Shown: in pieces, positions 35,645-44,181 of the stretch | Layout of the letters: every line of letters starts with the position of its first letter | Numbering within the stretch: position 1 is the first letter of the stretch | DNA from: Desulfomonilaceae bacterium | GTDB taxonomy: Bacteria; Desulfobacterota; Desulfomonilia; Desulfomonilales; Desulfomonilaceae | DNA length: 64,000 nucleotides | Reading direction: 5' to 3' | NCBI GenBank assembly: GCA_041662605.1 | Contig: JBAZSD010000010.1 | Span: 1-64,000 of the forward strand | Notes under the pieces: generated by a model | Database searches by the model: none | The model's input: only the letters and a program-made list of their open reading frames with translations | What the model was told of the DNA's origin: nothing | Program-made: the position numbers and the translations under genes

Positions 35645-36388
35645 CTATGGGCAGACCTTGACGTGAACCACAAATTCTGCGCCGTGAGGGCACTTGCAAA
35701 TACTCAGGGAACCGCCCATGGCTCCTGCTAAAGCAAGGGCGCCGGCCAATCCCAATCCGTGTCCCCGAACAGGGAACCCTTCTATTTTGTCACATTGAAA
35801 ATAGCTGTTGAATATTTGCTGGTGATAGGTTTCGGGTATGCCCGGACCGTCATCTTTCACTGCTATTTCTAGTGTGTCGTTGTTCAAGGCCGCCCTGACG
35901 TTGACACATTTGTTTCTGTATTTGAAGGCGTTTGACAGAAGATTTGTGATAATGAGGGCCATCTTGGTCTCATCAATATGTATTTTACGGTCAAGGTGGA
36001 CCGGATTGGCCTCCAACGTGACGTCGTTAGCTTTTAGGATACTGATGAACTTTTCCAACGCCGTGGCCTCTTCCAAGGCATCGGAGACAACCGGGTCAAT
36101 CAGATCAAACAGCTCTACCAGAGCGGTCCTCAATATTTGGGACAGAGTGCAGTCAACAACATTGAGCACACCCAGAGCCGCCATATCAACTTCGAGCATG
36201 CCGTTGGCCAGATGTCTCAACCTCATGGCGTTTCTAAGCATTCGTCGGATGACCTTCTCCTGCTTGGGGTTGAGTTGTCCGTAACGGTCGGGTTTGTCAA
36301 GTAATGATCTTGCTCCAGATTCAATGATATTGACTGGATTCTTGATGTCGTGGACTAAGTGCGCTGTCTTTATATTTTGAATACTCAC
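35645..36388 (-). CDS. Soluble sensor histidine kinase
   Basis: A 247-residue kinase with no membrane span and no input domain. The phospho-accepting His is H13 in AHLVHDIKNPVN, then a dimerisation helix, then the HATPase domain (N-box LITNLLSNAFKYRNK; G1 DDGPGIPE; G2 GHGLGLAGAL). The response regulator gene starts upstream on the same strand, 41 bases away, so they are a pair. The missing sensor suggests input from the partner regulator or a separate protein. Confidence 0.9.
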   Translation of the reverse strand: MSIQNIKTAHLVHDIKNPVNIIESGARSLLDKPDRYGQLNPKQEKVIRRMLRNAMRLRHLANGMLEVDMAALGVLNVVDCTLSQILRTALVELFDLIDPVVSDALEEATALEKFISILKANDVTLEANPVHLDRKIHIDETKMALIITNLLSNAFKYRNKCVNVRAALNNDTLEIAVKDDGPGIPETYHQQIFNSYFQCDKIEGFPVRGHGLGLAGALALAGAMGGSLSICKCPHGAEFVVHVKVCP

Positions 36389-36429
36389 GCAATAACCCCC
36401 TCACGTTATTGACTGTGAACCTACGGCAA

Positions 36430-36948
36430 TCATGATTCGATGATTGTTGACTCGGTTATTTCAAGATCTCGTTCGAATTTGTCCCAGAATTCCTTTTCAG
36501 TTTTACGCCATTCCTGTCCAAATTGCGCTCCGAAAACACCGCCAAGCCTAGATAACGCCGATTTCCAGGTGGACTGATAGCTTAACATTAGCAGGTCTTC
36601 AAGAAAAGGAATCATTTTGACTATGTGGTCTTTCGGTAGATAAGCCCTTGCGCCAAGTTCGATAGATTTCTTGAGGCTCTCGGGATTGAGAGCGTGCGCG
36701 GTCAGCATCACCACCGGCATTTTTCTCGCCGCCGCAACCTGTAACAGGTCGAATCCTCGAACGCCCATGATGTCCAGCATCACCAGGTCATAAGTAAATG
36801 ACACCAGTTTCTTTAGCGCCTCTTCATAGGTCGAGGCTGTGTCGTAATCTACCTTGAAGTCTTCAAGTTCTTCCGCCAGGATTTCGAGGATATCTTCCTC
36901 ATCATCTACGGCCAGTATGCTCTTGCCTTTTAGGATGCTTGCGGGCAT
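36430..36948 (-). CDS. Response regulator (receiver only, with C-terminal helical tail)
   Basis: A 172-residue protein. Receiver: acidic pair AVDDEED, phospho-acceptor D59 (VMLDIMG), switch T (VVMLTAH) and lysine in LPKDH. After about residue 125 comes a tail with no DNA-binding domain (WKSALSRLGG, then WRKTEKEFWDKFERD), which may dock on the kinase encoded just downstream. Output is probably by protein contact. The gene is first in a two-gene unit with the histidine kinase. Confidence 0.88.
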   Translation of the reverse strand: MPASILKGKSILAVDDEEDILEILAEELEDFKVDYDTASTYEEALKKLVSFTYDLVMLDIMGVRGFDLLQVAAARKMPVVMLTAHALNPESLKKSIELGARAYLPKDHIVKMIPFLEDLLMLSYQSTWKSALSRLGGVFGAQFGQEWRKTEKEFWDKFERDLEITESTIIES

Positions 36949-37076
36949 GGGGGAGCGTCCTCTTCCATTAGATATATTCCAGACTTGAGAAACATGTCAA
37001 GTTATCCTGAGGGCATCGGTAGTCAGCCCCACTCGGCGCCAGTCGCCCCCGATCCAATTTTTTTTTAGGAGTGGAT

Positions 37077-37105
37077 TTGACTGTTTCGCATGATAATGGT
37101 AAGCT
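37077..37105 (+). promoter_or_regulatory. Putative tRNA-Val promoter
   Basis: TTGACT (37077-37082), 17 bases, TAAGCT (37100-37105), with the tRNA starting 11 bases later. The -10 box is weak; a better hexamer, GATAAT, at 37092 is at poor spacing. Confidence 0.35.
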
Positions 37106-37115
37106 CAAAAGATAT

Positions 37116-37190
37116 GGGCGGGTAGCTCAGTGGGAGAGCACTGCCTTCACACGGCAGGGGTCGGAGGTTCAAGCCCTCTCCCGCCTACCA
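37116..37190 (+). tRNA. tRNA-Val (anticodon CAC)
   Basis: A full cloverleaf: acceptor GGGCGGG with CCCGCCT, TA at positions 8-9, D arm GCTC...GAGC, anticodon stem CTGCC/GGCAG around TTCACAC (anticodon CAC, reading GUG valine), T arm GGAGG TTCAAGC CCTCT, and CCA encoded. The first pair is G-U. The 3' part is the attachment site of the downstream island. Confidence 0.97.
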
Positions 37191-37191
37191 A
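37142..37191 (+). repeat. Island left attachment repeat (tRNA-Val 3' part)
   Basis: The first copy of the 50-base direct repeat: it starts two bases into the anticodon stem (TGCC) and runs through ACCA plus one A. The identical copy is at 47022-47071. Confidence 0.9.
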
Positions 37192-37208
37192 TAAATTCAA
37201 TAAAGTAC

Positions 37209-37255
37209 AAGGGTCTCGATGGTGTTTTTTGAACATCCGGGACCCTTTGCTTTTT
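37209..37255 (+). terminator. Terminator downstream of tRNA-Val
   Basis: AAGGGTCTCGATG (37209-37221) pairs with CATCCGGGACCCTT (37234-37247), with one bulge, followed by TGC and five T. It would end the tRNA transcript and lies just inside the island. Confidence 0.7.
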
Positions 37256-37529
37256 GTTGCTACCATTTTCACAGATTCAACAATCATTTTCTCAACATGC
37301 AGAAACTAAGATTTGGGTTGAATGATTGGGTATGACCAGTTTGTCGATAGCCTCTACTGTTGCCAGATTTAATCGAAATTGGGCAGTGGCGCCTTCGTAA
37401 TGCGCAAAAATGTATCCACCTCTGTTGACATGATCCTTGCCAACCCCATTGGTATGGGTGAACCCCTGAAAGCCAACTTCAGGGGATATTACAGCGCCCC
37501 GGTAAAGCGGAATTTCATTATCATCTAAC

Positions 37530-37888
37530 TGAACTGCATGATTTGTAGGCAAAAGGCCGATGATCAAATCGTTAGATGTCATGAGTGCCAGGATTGTCAG
37601 GACGAAACCGTGAAGTACGTTCTGCCGGGTCCGCACGATCACACTTACAAGAATCGATAGAGCCTGCTTTTAGCCTCACTCAACTACGCGACGCCATTTT
37701 ATTTGGTGGGAGCCAATCCTCCCAACTCAAGGGACGAACAGCAATTCGAGTTTTCAAAGGTTTCCCCTATTTGAGGAAGAAACCCTATTGGGAGGGGTAA
37801 TCATTTTTGGGGGAGAGGCTACAGTGTCGATACAGTAGGTCTGGATGCGAACATGATCCGCAAGTATGTAAAATACCAGGAAGAGTAA
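37530..37888 (+). pseudogene. IS200/IS605-family Y1 transposase (TnpA) relic
   Basis: Recognisable from about 37720: LKGRTAIRVFKGFPYLRKKPYW in one frame, then after a shift near 37797 FWGRGYSVDTVGLDANM and IRKYVKYQEE up to TAA 37886-37888. The order matches the C-terminal half of IS200 transposase (FWxRGYxVDTVG...IRxYxxxQ), including the region around the second helix. The upstream part to about 37530 is weak and carries stops. The Y1 catalytic Tyr helix and HUH motif are not intact in any frame. It is a dead copy. Confidence 0.72.
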
Positions 37889-37910
37889 GAGCGTTGACAG
37901 GAACAACTAT

Positions 37911-37953
37911 GCTTGCCTCCTCCGGGGGCAAGCATTTAGCCCCCCTTGGGGGC
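37911..37953 (+). repeat. Two hairpins at the 3' side of the IS200 relic
   Basis: GCTTGCC (37911-37917) with GGCAAGC (37927-37933), and GCCCCC (37939-37944) with GGGGGC (37948-37953). IS200/IS605 elements carry subterminal hairpins at the right end, so this is probably the relic's end. They are 23 bases past the transposase stop. Confidence 0.55.
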
Positions 37954-38836
37954 AAAGACAAAGCCACGTGATTAGCACATGGATATTTACTTACCCTTTT
38001 GACCCTTTTTTCAACTGCGAAAGTTGAGTACCTACTGAAAACCTACTGGAAGCCCGCCATCTGGTTGAGCAAGGGCCAGTACAGACTGATGAAGTCAGGA
38101 CGCCGTGCATTCACGATATAGTCAAGGGGGGATGGCGGTTCCAAAGTTCATCACAAGTGGGAACAGGGGGTGGATGATTTCTCTTGTGCCACGTTCATTA
38201 AGTGATGTGAGTTTACTGGGGCCAAGTTCAGCAAGGATTGCGAATTCTTTCTTGCCCAGTTCGGGGGAAAAAAATTTTTCGGATACTAATTTCGTAAAAA
38301 GAGCATGATTCTTTGTGACCACAGTTAAAGGGCTGCCGGTATCGAGATTGTCTAACCAGTGAAGCAACAGCGTCCATGCGATTTGTGTCCTTATCCCGAA
38401 TGGATCCGTCCAGGCCTGCGCTTGGCGGAGGACTACCGAGCACGGCGCAATTGACTGAGGGCGTGTGGTGAGGTATGTTCGGGCACTATAAAATATGGTC
38501 ATTCCCTTGAACGAGGGACAGCGTCTGCCTTCTCGGGACCTCGTGGTTGATCATGCGGATGCCTATTGGGCCATCTGGAGATTGTCGTACAATCCACAAC
38601 AGCAATGATAGATGGCGCTGTTGCACAGGCGGATGACGTGGCAACGCAGGCCTGTAAAGAGAATGAGTCGTGTCTCGAAGGCTAAAAGAAGGACTTGGAG
38701 CATGGGGTAAACGCCAGTGACCGCTGAGAAAAGTGTGGCAGGAGCAAGTGCTTGAGATGTTCCATTGGCGGGGGATGCGCTGATCGCTTGGGCGCTTTTG
38801 TGATCTACTTTCGGGGTAGTCCATAGAAGGAGAAGA
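37954..38836. other. Degenerate stretch inside the island
   Basis: About 880 bases with only open frames of doubtful quality. A minus-strand frame at 38122-38502 (126 codons) and others at 38486-38857 show no ribosome binding site and no motif I recognise; they look like decayed mobile-element sequence. I see no convincing gene here. The ribosome binding site AAGGAGAAG of the next gene lies at its right edge. Confidence 0.4.
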
Positions 38837-40378
38837 ATGAAGTTCAACTTGTTTCACAAAATCTTCTCGGCCTTCATCGTTACCATTCTAGCCTCGATAG
38901 TCGTTCTGGCCTTAATCACGTATTTTGCAGCAAATTGGAGGTTCTCCGAGTATGTGACCAAAGTGGAGATGGGACAACTGGATGATTTGGCGACCGCTCT
39001 CGGCTCTCTGTACCAGGAAAAGCAGACTTGGGAACACTTCCAAGACAATCCGCGCCTGTGGCTCCGATTCATTTGGCACTATTTACCCGAAATCCCAGCG
39101 CCCCCGCCACCACCATTTCTGCCCGGCCAAGCAGAAAGCCATCAGGAGAGAAACTTTTCATTCGGATATCCGCGCACGCCTCAACACGAGAGTCCGGAGA
39201 ACGACTTCAAGCAGGGATTCAGCGGCAAAGGAGATGAGAGAAGCGGCCCGCCTCTCCCTTTTCCTCTCCCTCCTCCTCTCAGAGAATCAATTGAGCCACG
39301 GCTGGCCCTTCTTGACGAAAACAAACAGCTTGTTATAGGTGCTCCCGGATTACCCATCCGAAGTTATACGCTTCGTCCGATTGATGCGAACGGGCGAACC
39401 GTAGGCTGGCTCGGGCTCATGCCGCTGAAGCATGGGTCGCATCCGTTGGAGCTGGCCTTTTTGCAGGAACAGACCAGGGCAATTTTCTTAGCCGGACTTT
39501 GCGTCTTTGTTCTGGCAGCCTTGATCTCGTATTTCCTTTCTAAGCATTTGGTTGCGCCGATCCAACAATTGACGCAAGCGACAAAAGACCTGGGTTCGCT
39601 CAATTTTGGCACTCAAATTGACGTGCGCACCGGAGATGAGCTGGGCCAACTGGCAGACACTTTCAACTCTATGGCGCAGGCCCTTGAAACGAACGAAACA
39701 GTTCGAAAGCAATGGATCGCTGATGTAGCTCATGAACTCCGAACACCTTTGGCCATTCTTCGCGGCGAGATAGAAGCAATGCAGGATGGAGTACGAGAAG
39801 TAAGTCCCGAGAGGCTCAGCTCACTTCATGACGAGACAAACCGAATCGGTAAACTCGTGGACGACCTTCATCTGCTTTTTGTAGCGGATTCCAAGAATCT
39901 CGTTCAGAAAAAGCTTCCTGTGAAGCCGGTGGTATTACTTCAAGACGTGATCGCTACATTTGAAACGCTACTCACCCAAGCCTGTATTCAACTTGAGGCG
40001 AGTTCGATTGGGGACGAAGGCTCCGTAATTTTGGGCGACGAAGATCGCTTGCGACAGTTATTCGCAAATCTGATCGAGAATAGTGTCCGATACACTGATT
40101 CTCCCGGAGTCCTGCGGATCAATCATTATCGCTCGCTCCAAAAACTAACGCTGGTCTTCGAAGATTCTTCGCCGGGGGTCCCCTCTGAGGCTCTTGACCG
40201 CGTTTTCGACAGACTCTATCGTGTGGACAAATCAAGAAGTCGGGCTTTAGGAGGCAGCGGGCTCGGCCTTTCAATATGTAGGGAAATTGTGAGCGGACAC
40301 GGCGGAGCGATTCGTGCAGCACATTCGTCCTTGGGAGGATTGCTGGTTTCGATTGAATTCGAACTCGTCCGGGCCTGA
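38837..40378 (+). CDS. baeS: Sensor histidine kinase, BaeS-like
   Basis: A 513-residue membrane kinase. TM1 (about 7-33), a periplasmic loop of about 175 residues containing Pro-rich runs (APPPPPFLPG, LPFPLPPPL), TM2 (about 216-236), HAMP, then the dimerisation domain with H299 (DVAHELRTPLAIL) and HATPase (LFANLIENSVRYT; SGLGLSI). The HisKA/HATPase part and the downstream regulator match the BaeS/CpxA group that senses envelope stress. The two Pro-rich runs in the sensor are unusual. The response regulator follows 19 bases later. The symbol is by similarity of architecture only. Confidence 0.85.
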   Translation: MKFNLFHKIFSAFIVTILASIVVLALITYFAANWRFSEYVTKVEMGQLDDLATALGSLYQEKQTWEHFQDNPRLWLRFIWHYLPEIPAPPPPPFLPGQAESHQERNFSFGYPRTPQHESPENDFKQGFSGKGDERSGPPLPFPLPPPLRESIEPRLALLDENKQLVIGAPGLPIRSYTLRPIDANGRTVGWLGLMPLKHGSHPLELAFLQEQTRAIFLAGLCVFVLAALISYFLSKHLVAPIQQLTQATKDLGSLNFGTQIDVRTGDELGQLADTFNSMAQALETNETVRKQWIADVAHELRTPLAILRGEIEAMQDGVREVSPERLSSLHDETNRIGKLVDDLHLLFVADSKNLVQKKLPVKPVVLLQDVIATFETLLTQACIQLEASSIGDEGSVILGDEDRLRQLFANLIENSVRYTDSPGVLRINHYRSLQKLTLVFEDSSPGVPSEALDRVFDRLYRVDKSRSRALGGSGLGLSICREIVSGHGGAIRAAHSSLGGLLVSIEFELVRA

Positions 40379-40397
40379 ATTGATATGAGAGGCTGAC

Positions 40398-41105
40398 ATG
40401 ATGGGAAAACATGTGCTGATCGTGGAAGACGAGTCAAAGATTGCCGATTTGCTCCGGGATTATCTTGTCTCTGCCGGTTTCACAACAACGACCGTGGAGC
40501 GTGGAGATATAGCGGTCGCGGAAGTGAGAAAAAACGGGGCTCTGCTGGTTCTTCTGGATATCATGTTGCCGGGCATGGACGGCATGGATGTGTGCAGAGA
40601 AATCAGAAAATTCTCTAACGTACCTATCATAATGATAACCGCCCGCGTCGAGGAAATTGACCGGATCATAGGTCTTGAGCTGGGAGCGGATGACTACGTA
40701 TGTAAACCGTTCAGCCCCCGGGAAATAGTCGCACGCGTGAAGAGCGTACTAAGGCGCAGTCAACCGCAACCCACTGAACCACAGCTTAGGGCAGGACCAA
40801 TATCTATGGACTGTGCTACCCGCGAAGTATACGTCGGCGAACATCCTCTGATCCTGACCCCTAACGAGTTCGCTCTTTTAAGAGCCCTGATGGCGCGGCC
40901 GAATCGTGTGTTTACGCGGGGAGAGCTCCTAGATCTCGTCCAAGGATACGATTTCGACGGATATGACCGAACCATCGATTCACACATCAAAAATTTGCGC
41001 AAGAAATTGGCTAAAAAGATTCCGGAACAAGAGATAATAAGCACGGTATACGGGGTTGGTTACAAACTAGATGAGGTTACCGACTTTTCGGCCGAAGACC
41101 ACTGA
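40398..41105 (+). CDS. baeR: OmpR-family response regulator, BaeR-like
   Basis: A 235-residue regulator: receiver with IVEDE, phospho-acceptor D54 (LLDIMLPGMDG) and K in YVCKPFSP, then a winged-helix DNA-binding domain (LTPNEFALLRALM, RGELLDLVQGYDFDGYDRTIDSHIKNLRKKL, ending in VYGVGYKL). It probably activates the spy-like and efflux genes that follow. ATG 40398 and ATG 40401 are both possible starts. Confidence 0.9.
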   Translation: MMGKHVLIVEDESKIADLLRDYLVSAGFTTTTVERGDIAVAEVRKNGALLVLLDIMLPGMDGMDVCREIRKFSNVPIIMITARVEEIDRIIGLELGADDYVCKPFSPREIVARVKSVLRRSQPQPTEPQLRAGPISMDCATREVYVGEHPLILTPNEFALLRALMARPNRVFTRGELLDLVQGYDFDGYDRTIDSHIKNLRKKLAKKIPEQEIISTVYGVGYKLDEVTDFSAEDH

Positions 41106-41295
41106 GAAACGTCTCGACATTACATCTGGTTCCTGATGACAATTTTCTCCATTCCACAAAGTTAACACAGTTCCTCCATATTTTTTCCACAATCACAATA
41201 TAGACTTGTCCTCAGACGAGCAACGTCTGCGTGCCTACTGGCCGCGAGCGTTCGCAGTCCGAGTGAACCGATTGCAAAAAAAGAAGGAGAATTCA

Positions 41296-41862
41296 ATGAA
41301 GAAGACAGTTTTCGTGCTGGTTCTAGGGCTTTTTACAATCGCCTCAGCGACTTGTCTTGTTGCGTTTGAAAGCCCACCGGGGCCGCCTCCTCATGGAGAG
41401 GCATTTTTTGGTGGGCTTCCCGGACCACCACCGGGGCCGCCTCCTCATGGAGGGGCATTTTTTGGTGGGCTTCCCGGACCACCGCCGGGGCCGCCGCCCC
41501 ACGGAGATTTCCCGAATCTGTTGTATGCGCCACCCGATCTGATTGAAAGACTCAAGTTAACGGATGACCAAATGAAACAGATGCGGCTCGCCTATGCTGA
41601 TTTTCAAGACAGGACCAGAAAGACTCGAAATGGTCTGATGGGACTGAACGATGAGAAAAGAGTCATGTTAATTTCCGGAAAGATAGAAGCCGGCAAGCTT
41701 GCGAAATTGGATGAAGACATAACAAGGCTTGCTTCGGAAGTCATGGCAGAAGGCCTCAAAATGAAAAGAGAGCAGTTCGCAAAGCTCACGCCGGAGCAAG
41801 TGGATCGCTTGGCGGATTTCCTGGTTAGGCCGAAACCGCACGCGAAAATGATGCCCAAATAA
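41296..41862 (+). CDS. Spy/CpxP-like periplasmic protein with Pro/Gly-rich repeats
   Basis: A 188-residue protein with a signal peptide (MKKTVFVLVLGLFTIASATC) and then about 60 residues built from a tandem 18-residue unit rich in PPGPPPHG and AFFGGLPG. The C-terminal 110 residues have the LTxxQ-type helices of Spy/CpxP (LTDDQMKQMRLAYADF, LTPEQVDRLADFL). Spy/CpxP chaperones repress the sensor kinase and bind misfolded proteins. AAGGAG precedes ATG 41296; the frame is open 30 codons further up. It is encoded directly after the BaeSR pair, so it is a likely regulon member and feedback partner. Confidence 0.82.
   Translation: MKKTVFVLVLGLFTIASATCLVAFESPPGPPPHGEAFFGGLPGPPPGPPPHGGAFFGGLPGPPPGPPPHGDFPNLLYAPPDLIERLKLTDDQMKQMRLAYADFQDRTRKTRNGLMGLNDEKRVMLISGKIEAGKLAKLDEDITRLASEVMAEGLKMKREQFAKLTPEQVDRLADFLVRPKPHAKMMPK
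41374..41503 (+). repeat. Tandem 54-base coding repeat
   Basis: Unit starts at 41374, 41428 and 41482 (two complete copies plus a partial third). The first two copies differ at one base over 54, so the duplication is recent or gene-converted. It keeps frame as 18 residues. Confidence 0.85.
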
Positions 41863-41880
41863 TAGGCGTTTCGCGTAAAC

Positions 41881-41926
41881 GTGGAGCGCTGTGGATAGGA
41901 ATCAAACCTTATTCCCACCGCTCCAC
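41881..41926 (+). terminator. Hairpin after the Spy-like gene
   Basis: GTGGAGCG (41881-41888) with CGCTCCAC (41919-41926), with further partial pairing inside. There is no T-run, so this is a weaker or Rho-type end. Confidence 0.4.
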
Positions 41927-41976
41927 TGCATCGGAAGGGATGCTTATGCGCCCCAAATTCCTTCATTGTCGCCGAA

Positions 41977-42120
41977 ATGTTAGCCGCAATCTCTGGATCA
42001 AGCATTGACCTCTTTTGGAAGCAAGCCTTGAAAGTACCCGATAAAAAGAGGGAAGAAATATTGAGACTAATTGCCGAGGGCAAAAACGTTGACCCTCCGG
42101 ACTTGGAGAACTTTTACTGA
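41977..42120 (+). CDS. Small open frame, unknown
   Basis: A 47-codon frame (from ATG 41977 to TGA 42118-42120) with the sequence pattern IDLFWKQALKVPDKK, REEILRLIAEGKNV. The frame is open upstream to about 41899, giving GCLCAPNSFIVAEML before it. It may be the C-terminal scrap of a decayed gene between the Spy-like gene and the efflux operon. No ribosome binding site is convincing and no family is recognised. Confidence 0.25.
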   Translation: MLAAISGSSIDLFWKQALKVPDKKREEILRLIAEGKNVDPPDLENFY

Positions 42121-42272
42121 TGGATACACGAATCATTTGAAGCACGAGGATTCCATCCCTTTCAGTAGCAACAGTTTCATGAATGCTGCCGTTTTTCCGT
42201 CGATTCCGCATTCATGAGAATCTATCTCGGAGTCTGGATACTTGAGTTATCCCTGGAGTAGACAACATACAG

Positions 42273-43511
42273 ATGAGATTCCCAATGAAAGTCAATGTGC
42301 CTGCAGCCAACTCGGGAGAAGATATTAGACGCGATCGGGACTCCGTCACATCAGGAGCGTGCCAGCGTAATACGGTTACAAGAGTGGCGACAAGAACACC
42401 GTCGAGATTCAGCCGGATCGAAGTTCTCATACTCCTTGTTCTTGGTGTTCTGGCTGGGGGTGCGTTCTTGGGCTGTGGAACGGTCTCGGACCAACCACCA
42501 AAAGAATACGAGGCTGTACCGGCGGCGAAGCGGGATGTGATTGCGGTGATTCAGGCAACCGGAATCGTCAAGGCGAAGGTGGGAGCCGACGTGAAAGTTG
42601 GGGCAAGGATGCCTGGGAAAGTTGTAGAGTTGCCCATCAACGTTGGAGACAAGGTCCATAAGGGACAGGTAATTGCAAGGATTGAACAGGAAGACTTGGT
42701 CGCAAAGGTAAAGCTTCAAAAAGCGGTTCTTGCCGAAGCTAGGGCAGAGGAATTTCGCCTTGCAAAAGACCGTGAGCGTTACCAAAAGCTACATTCCACC
42801 GACGCAATCTCGCCCCAGAAAATGGACCAGAGTGAAGCACAGCACGAAATGGCCATGGCGAGAACTCTCAAATCTCAGGCCGAATTGGATTACCAGGAGT
42901 CTCAGCTCTCTTACGCGACCGTTCTTGCACCGATCAAGGGCACCGTCGCGTCGGTCAACACCATGCAAGGTGAGACGGTGGTGACGGGGTTGAACGCTCC
43001 TACCTTCATCAGAATCATCGACCTTGACCACCTGGAAGTGCTCGCCTATGTGGATGAAAATGACATCGGCAACGTGCGGATCGATCAAGAAGCCACTTTC
43101 ACCGTGCCAGCCCACCAAGCTGCGGAGTTCCAGGGCAAAGTTACATCCATCTATCCATCAGCCACCACTCAGGATAACGTGGTCTACTACCTCACATCCA
43201 TAAGTGTGGATAACCGAGAAGGCAAGTTGAAGCCGGACATGACGGCGAATGTATCGATTTCCATCGATCGGCGGCAGGGTGTTATTTCAGTGCCACATAA
43301 GGCCGTAAGACGTGAGGGGACTCGGAAATTCATCCTTGTGACCGACAAGGGCCTCCTGGAGAAAAGATTCGTGAAGGTCGGAGTAAGAGATCAGGCCTAC
43401 CTCGAAATACTGGATGGTCTGAAAGAAGGCGAGCAGGTCGTTATCGGCGAACCGCTCAGCAAATGTACAAAGCGAGGGGCAGTCCATGATACAAGTGGAA
43501 AACCTTTTTAG
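42273..43511 (+). CDS. HlyD/MacA-type periplasmic adaptor
   Basis: A 412-residue membrane-fusion protein. One N-terminal transmembrane helix (LILLVLGVLAGGAFLGC), a lipoyl-like half motif (GDKVHKGQVIARIE), a coiled-coil hairpin region (AEARAEEFRLAKDRERYQKLHSTDAI) and beta-barrel segment (LSYATVLAPIKGTVASV). It links an inner-membrane ABC transporter to an outer-membrane channel. The ABC ATPase overlaps it by 26 bases. No TolC-like gene is in the window. A cysteine follows the transmembrane helix, so lipidation is possible but the lipobox is not clear. Confidence 0.9.
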   Translation: MRFPMKVNVPAANSGEDIRRDRDSVTSGACQRNTVTRVATRTPSRFSRIEVLILLVLGVLAGGAFLGCGTVSDQPPKEYEAVPAAKRDVIAVIQATGIVKAKVGADVKVGARMPGKVVELPINVGDKVHKGQVIARIEQEDLVAKVKLQKAVLAEARAEEFRLAKDRERYQKLHSTDAISPQKMDQSEAQHEMAMARTLKSQAELDYQESQLSYATVLAPIKGTVASVNTMQGETVVTGLNAPTFIRIIDLDHLEVLAYVDENDIGNVRIDQEATFTVPAHQAAEFQGKVTSIYPSATTQDNVVYYLTSISVDNREGKLKPDMTANVSISIDRRQGVISVPHKAVRREGTRKFILVTDKGLLEKRFVKVGVRDQAYLEILDGLKEGEQVVIGEPLSKCTKRGAVHDTSGKPF

Positions 43512-44181
43512 GACCTTTCAGAAAGGGAACTTGGAGGTGCAAATTCTTCGCGGCGTCTCCCTGAGTATCAGCAAGGGGGAGTTTGTCTCGATAATGGCTC
43601 CGTCTGGAATGGGGAAAAGTACTTTGCTGAATATTCTAGGCTGTCTTGATAAACCGACGAGCGGCTCGTACATCTTGGACAGCATTCCAGTTCATGACAT
43701 GGACGATGATGAGCTGTCGAGAATGAGGAATCAGAAGATAGGGTTTGTATTTCAGTCTTTTCATCTCCTACCGCGAATGACCGCTTGGGAAAACGTGATT
43801 CTTCCGCTCGTCTACAGCGATTTTGAAGGTGACATGAAAGACAGGGCCACCCGCGTCTTGGCCACCATCGGCCTGGCCGATCGGGTGCATCACCTCCCAA
43901 GAGAATTGTCCGGAGGCCAACAGCAGCGAGTTGCCATAGCGAGAGCGCTGATTAACTCACCAACCATCATTCTTGCTGATGAGCCCACCGGGAATCTGGA
44001 CTCCACCTCGAGTCAGGAAGTTATGACGATATTTCGCGAACTCCACAAGGCGGGGACCACAATGGTTATCGTTACCCACGACAAGGAGCTTGCGCATCAG
44101 GCTCACCGAATCATCGAGATAAAGGACGGTTGTATTTACAGCGACAGACCGACGGGAACCCGATCAGGAGAGGCGGCATGA
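43486..44181 (+). CDS. MacB/LolD-type ABC transporter ATPase
   Basis: A 231-residue ATPase: Walker A APSGMGKST, Q-loop FVFQSFHLLPR, signature LSGGQQQRVAIARAL, Walker B IILADEPTGNLD and H-loop VTHD. This is the MacB/LolD/FtsE type, here as a separate polypeptide. It overlaps the adaptor gene and, by ATGA, the first permease gene. Confidence 0.95.
   Translation: MIQVENLFRTFQKGNLEVQILRGVSLSISKGEFVSIMAPSGMGKSTLLNILGCLDKPTSGSYILDSIPVHDMDDDELSRMRNQKIGFVFQSFHLLPRMTAWENVILPLVYSDFEGDMKDRATRVLATIGLADRVHHLPRELSGGQQQRVAIARALINSPTIILADEPTGNLDSTSSQEVMTIFRELHKAGTTMVIVTHDKELAHQAHRIIEIKDGCIYSDRPTGTRSGEAA

Noticed and set aside
37292..37642. A 116-codon minus-strand frame in the island
   Set aside because: No ribosome binding site, no motif, and it overlaps the IS200 relic on the other strand.
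38122..38502. A 126-codon minus-strand frame
   Set aside because: No family signal or start signal; lies in degenerate DNA.
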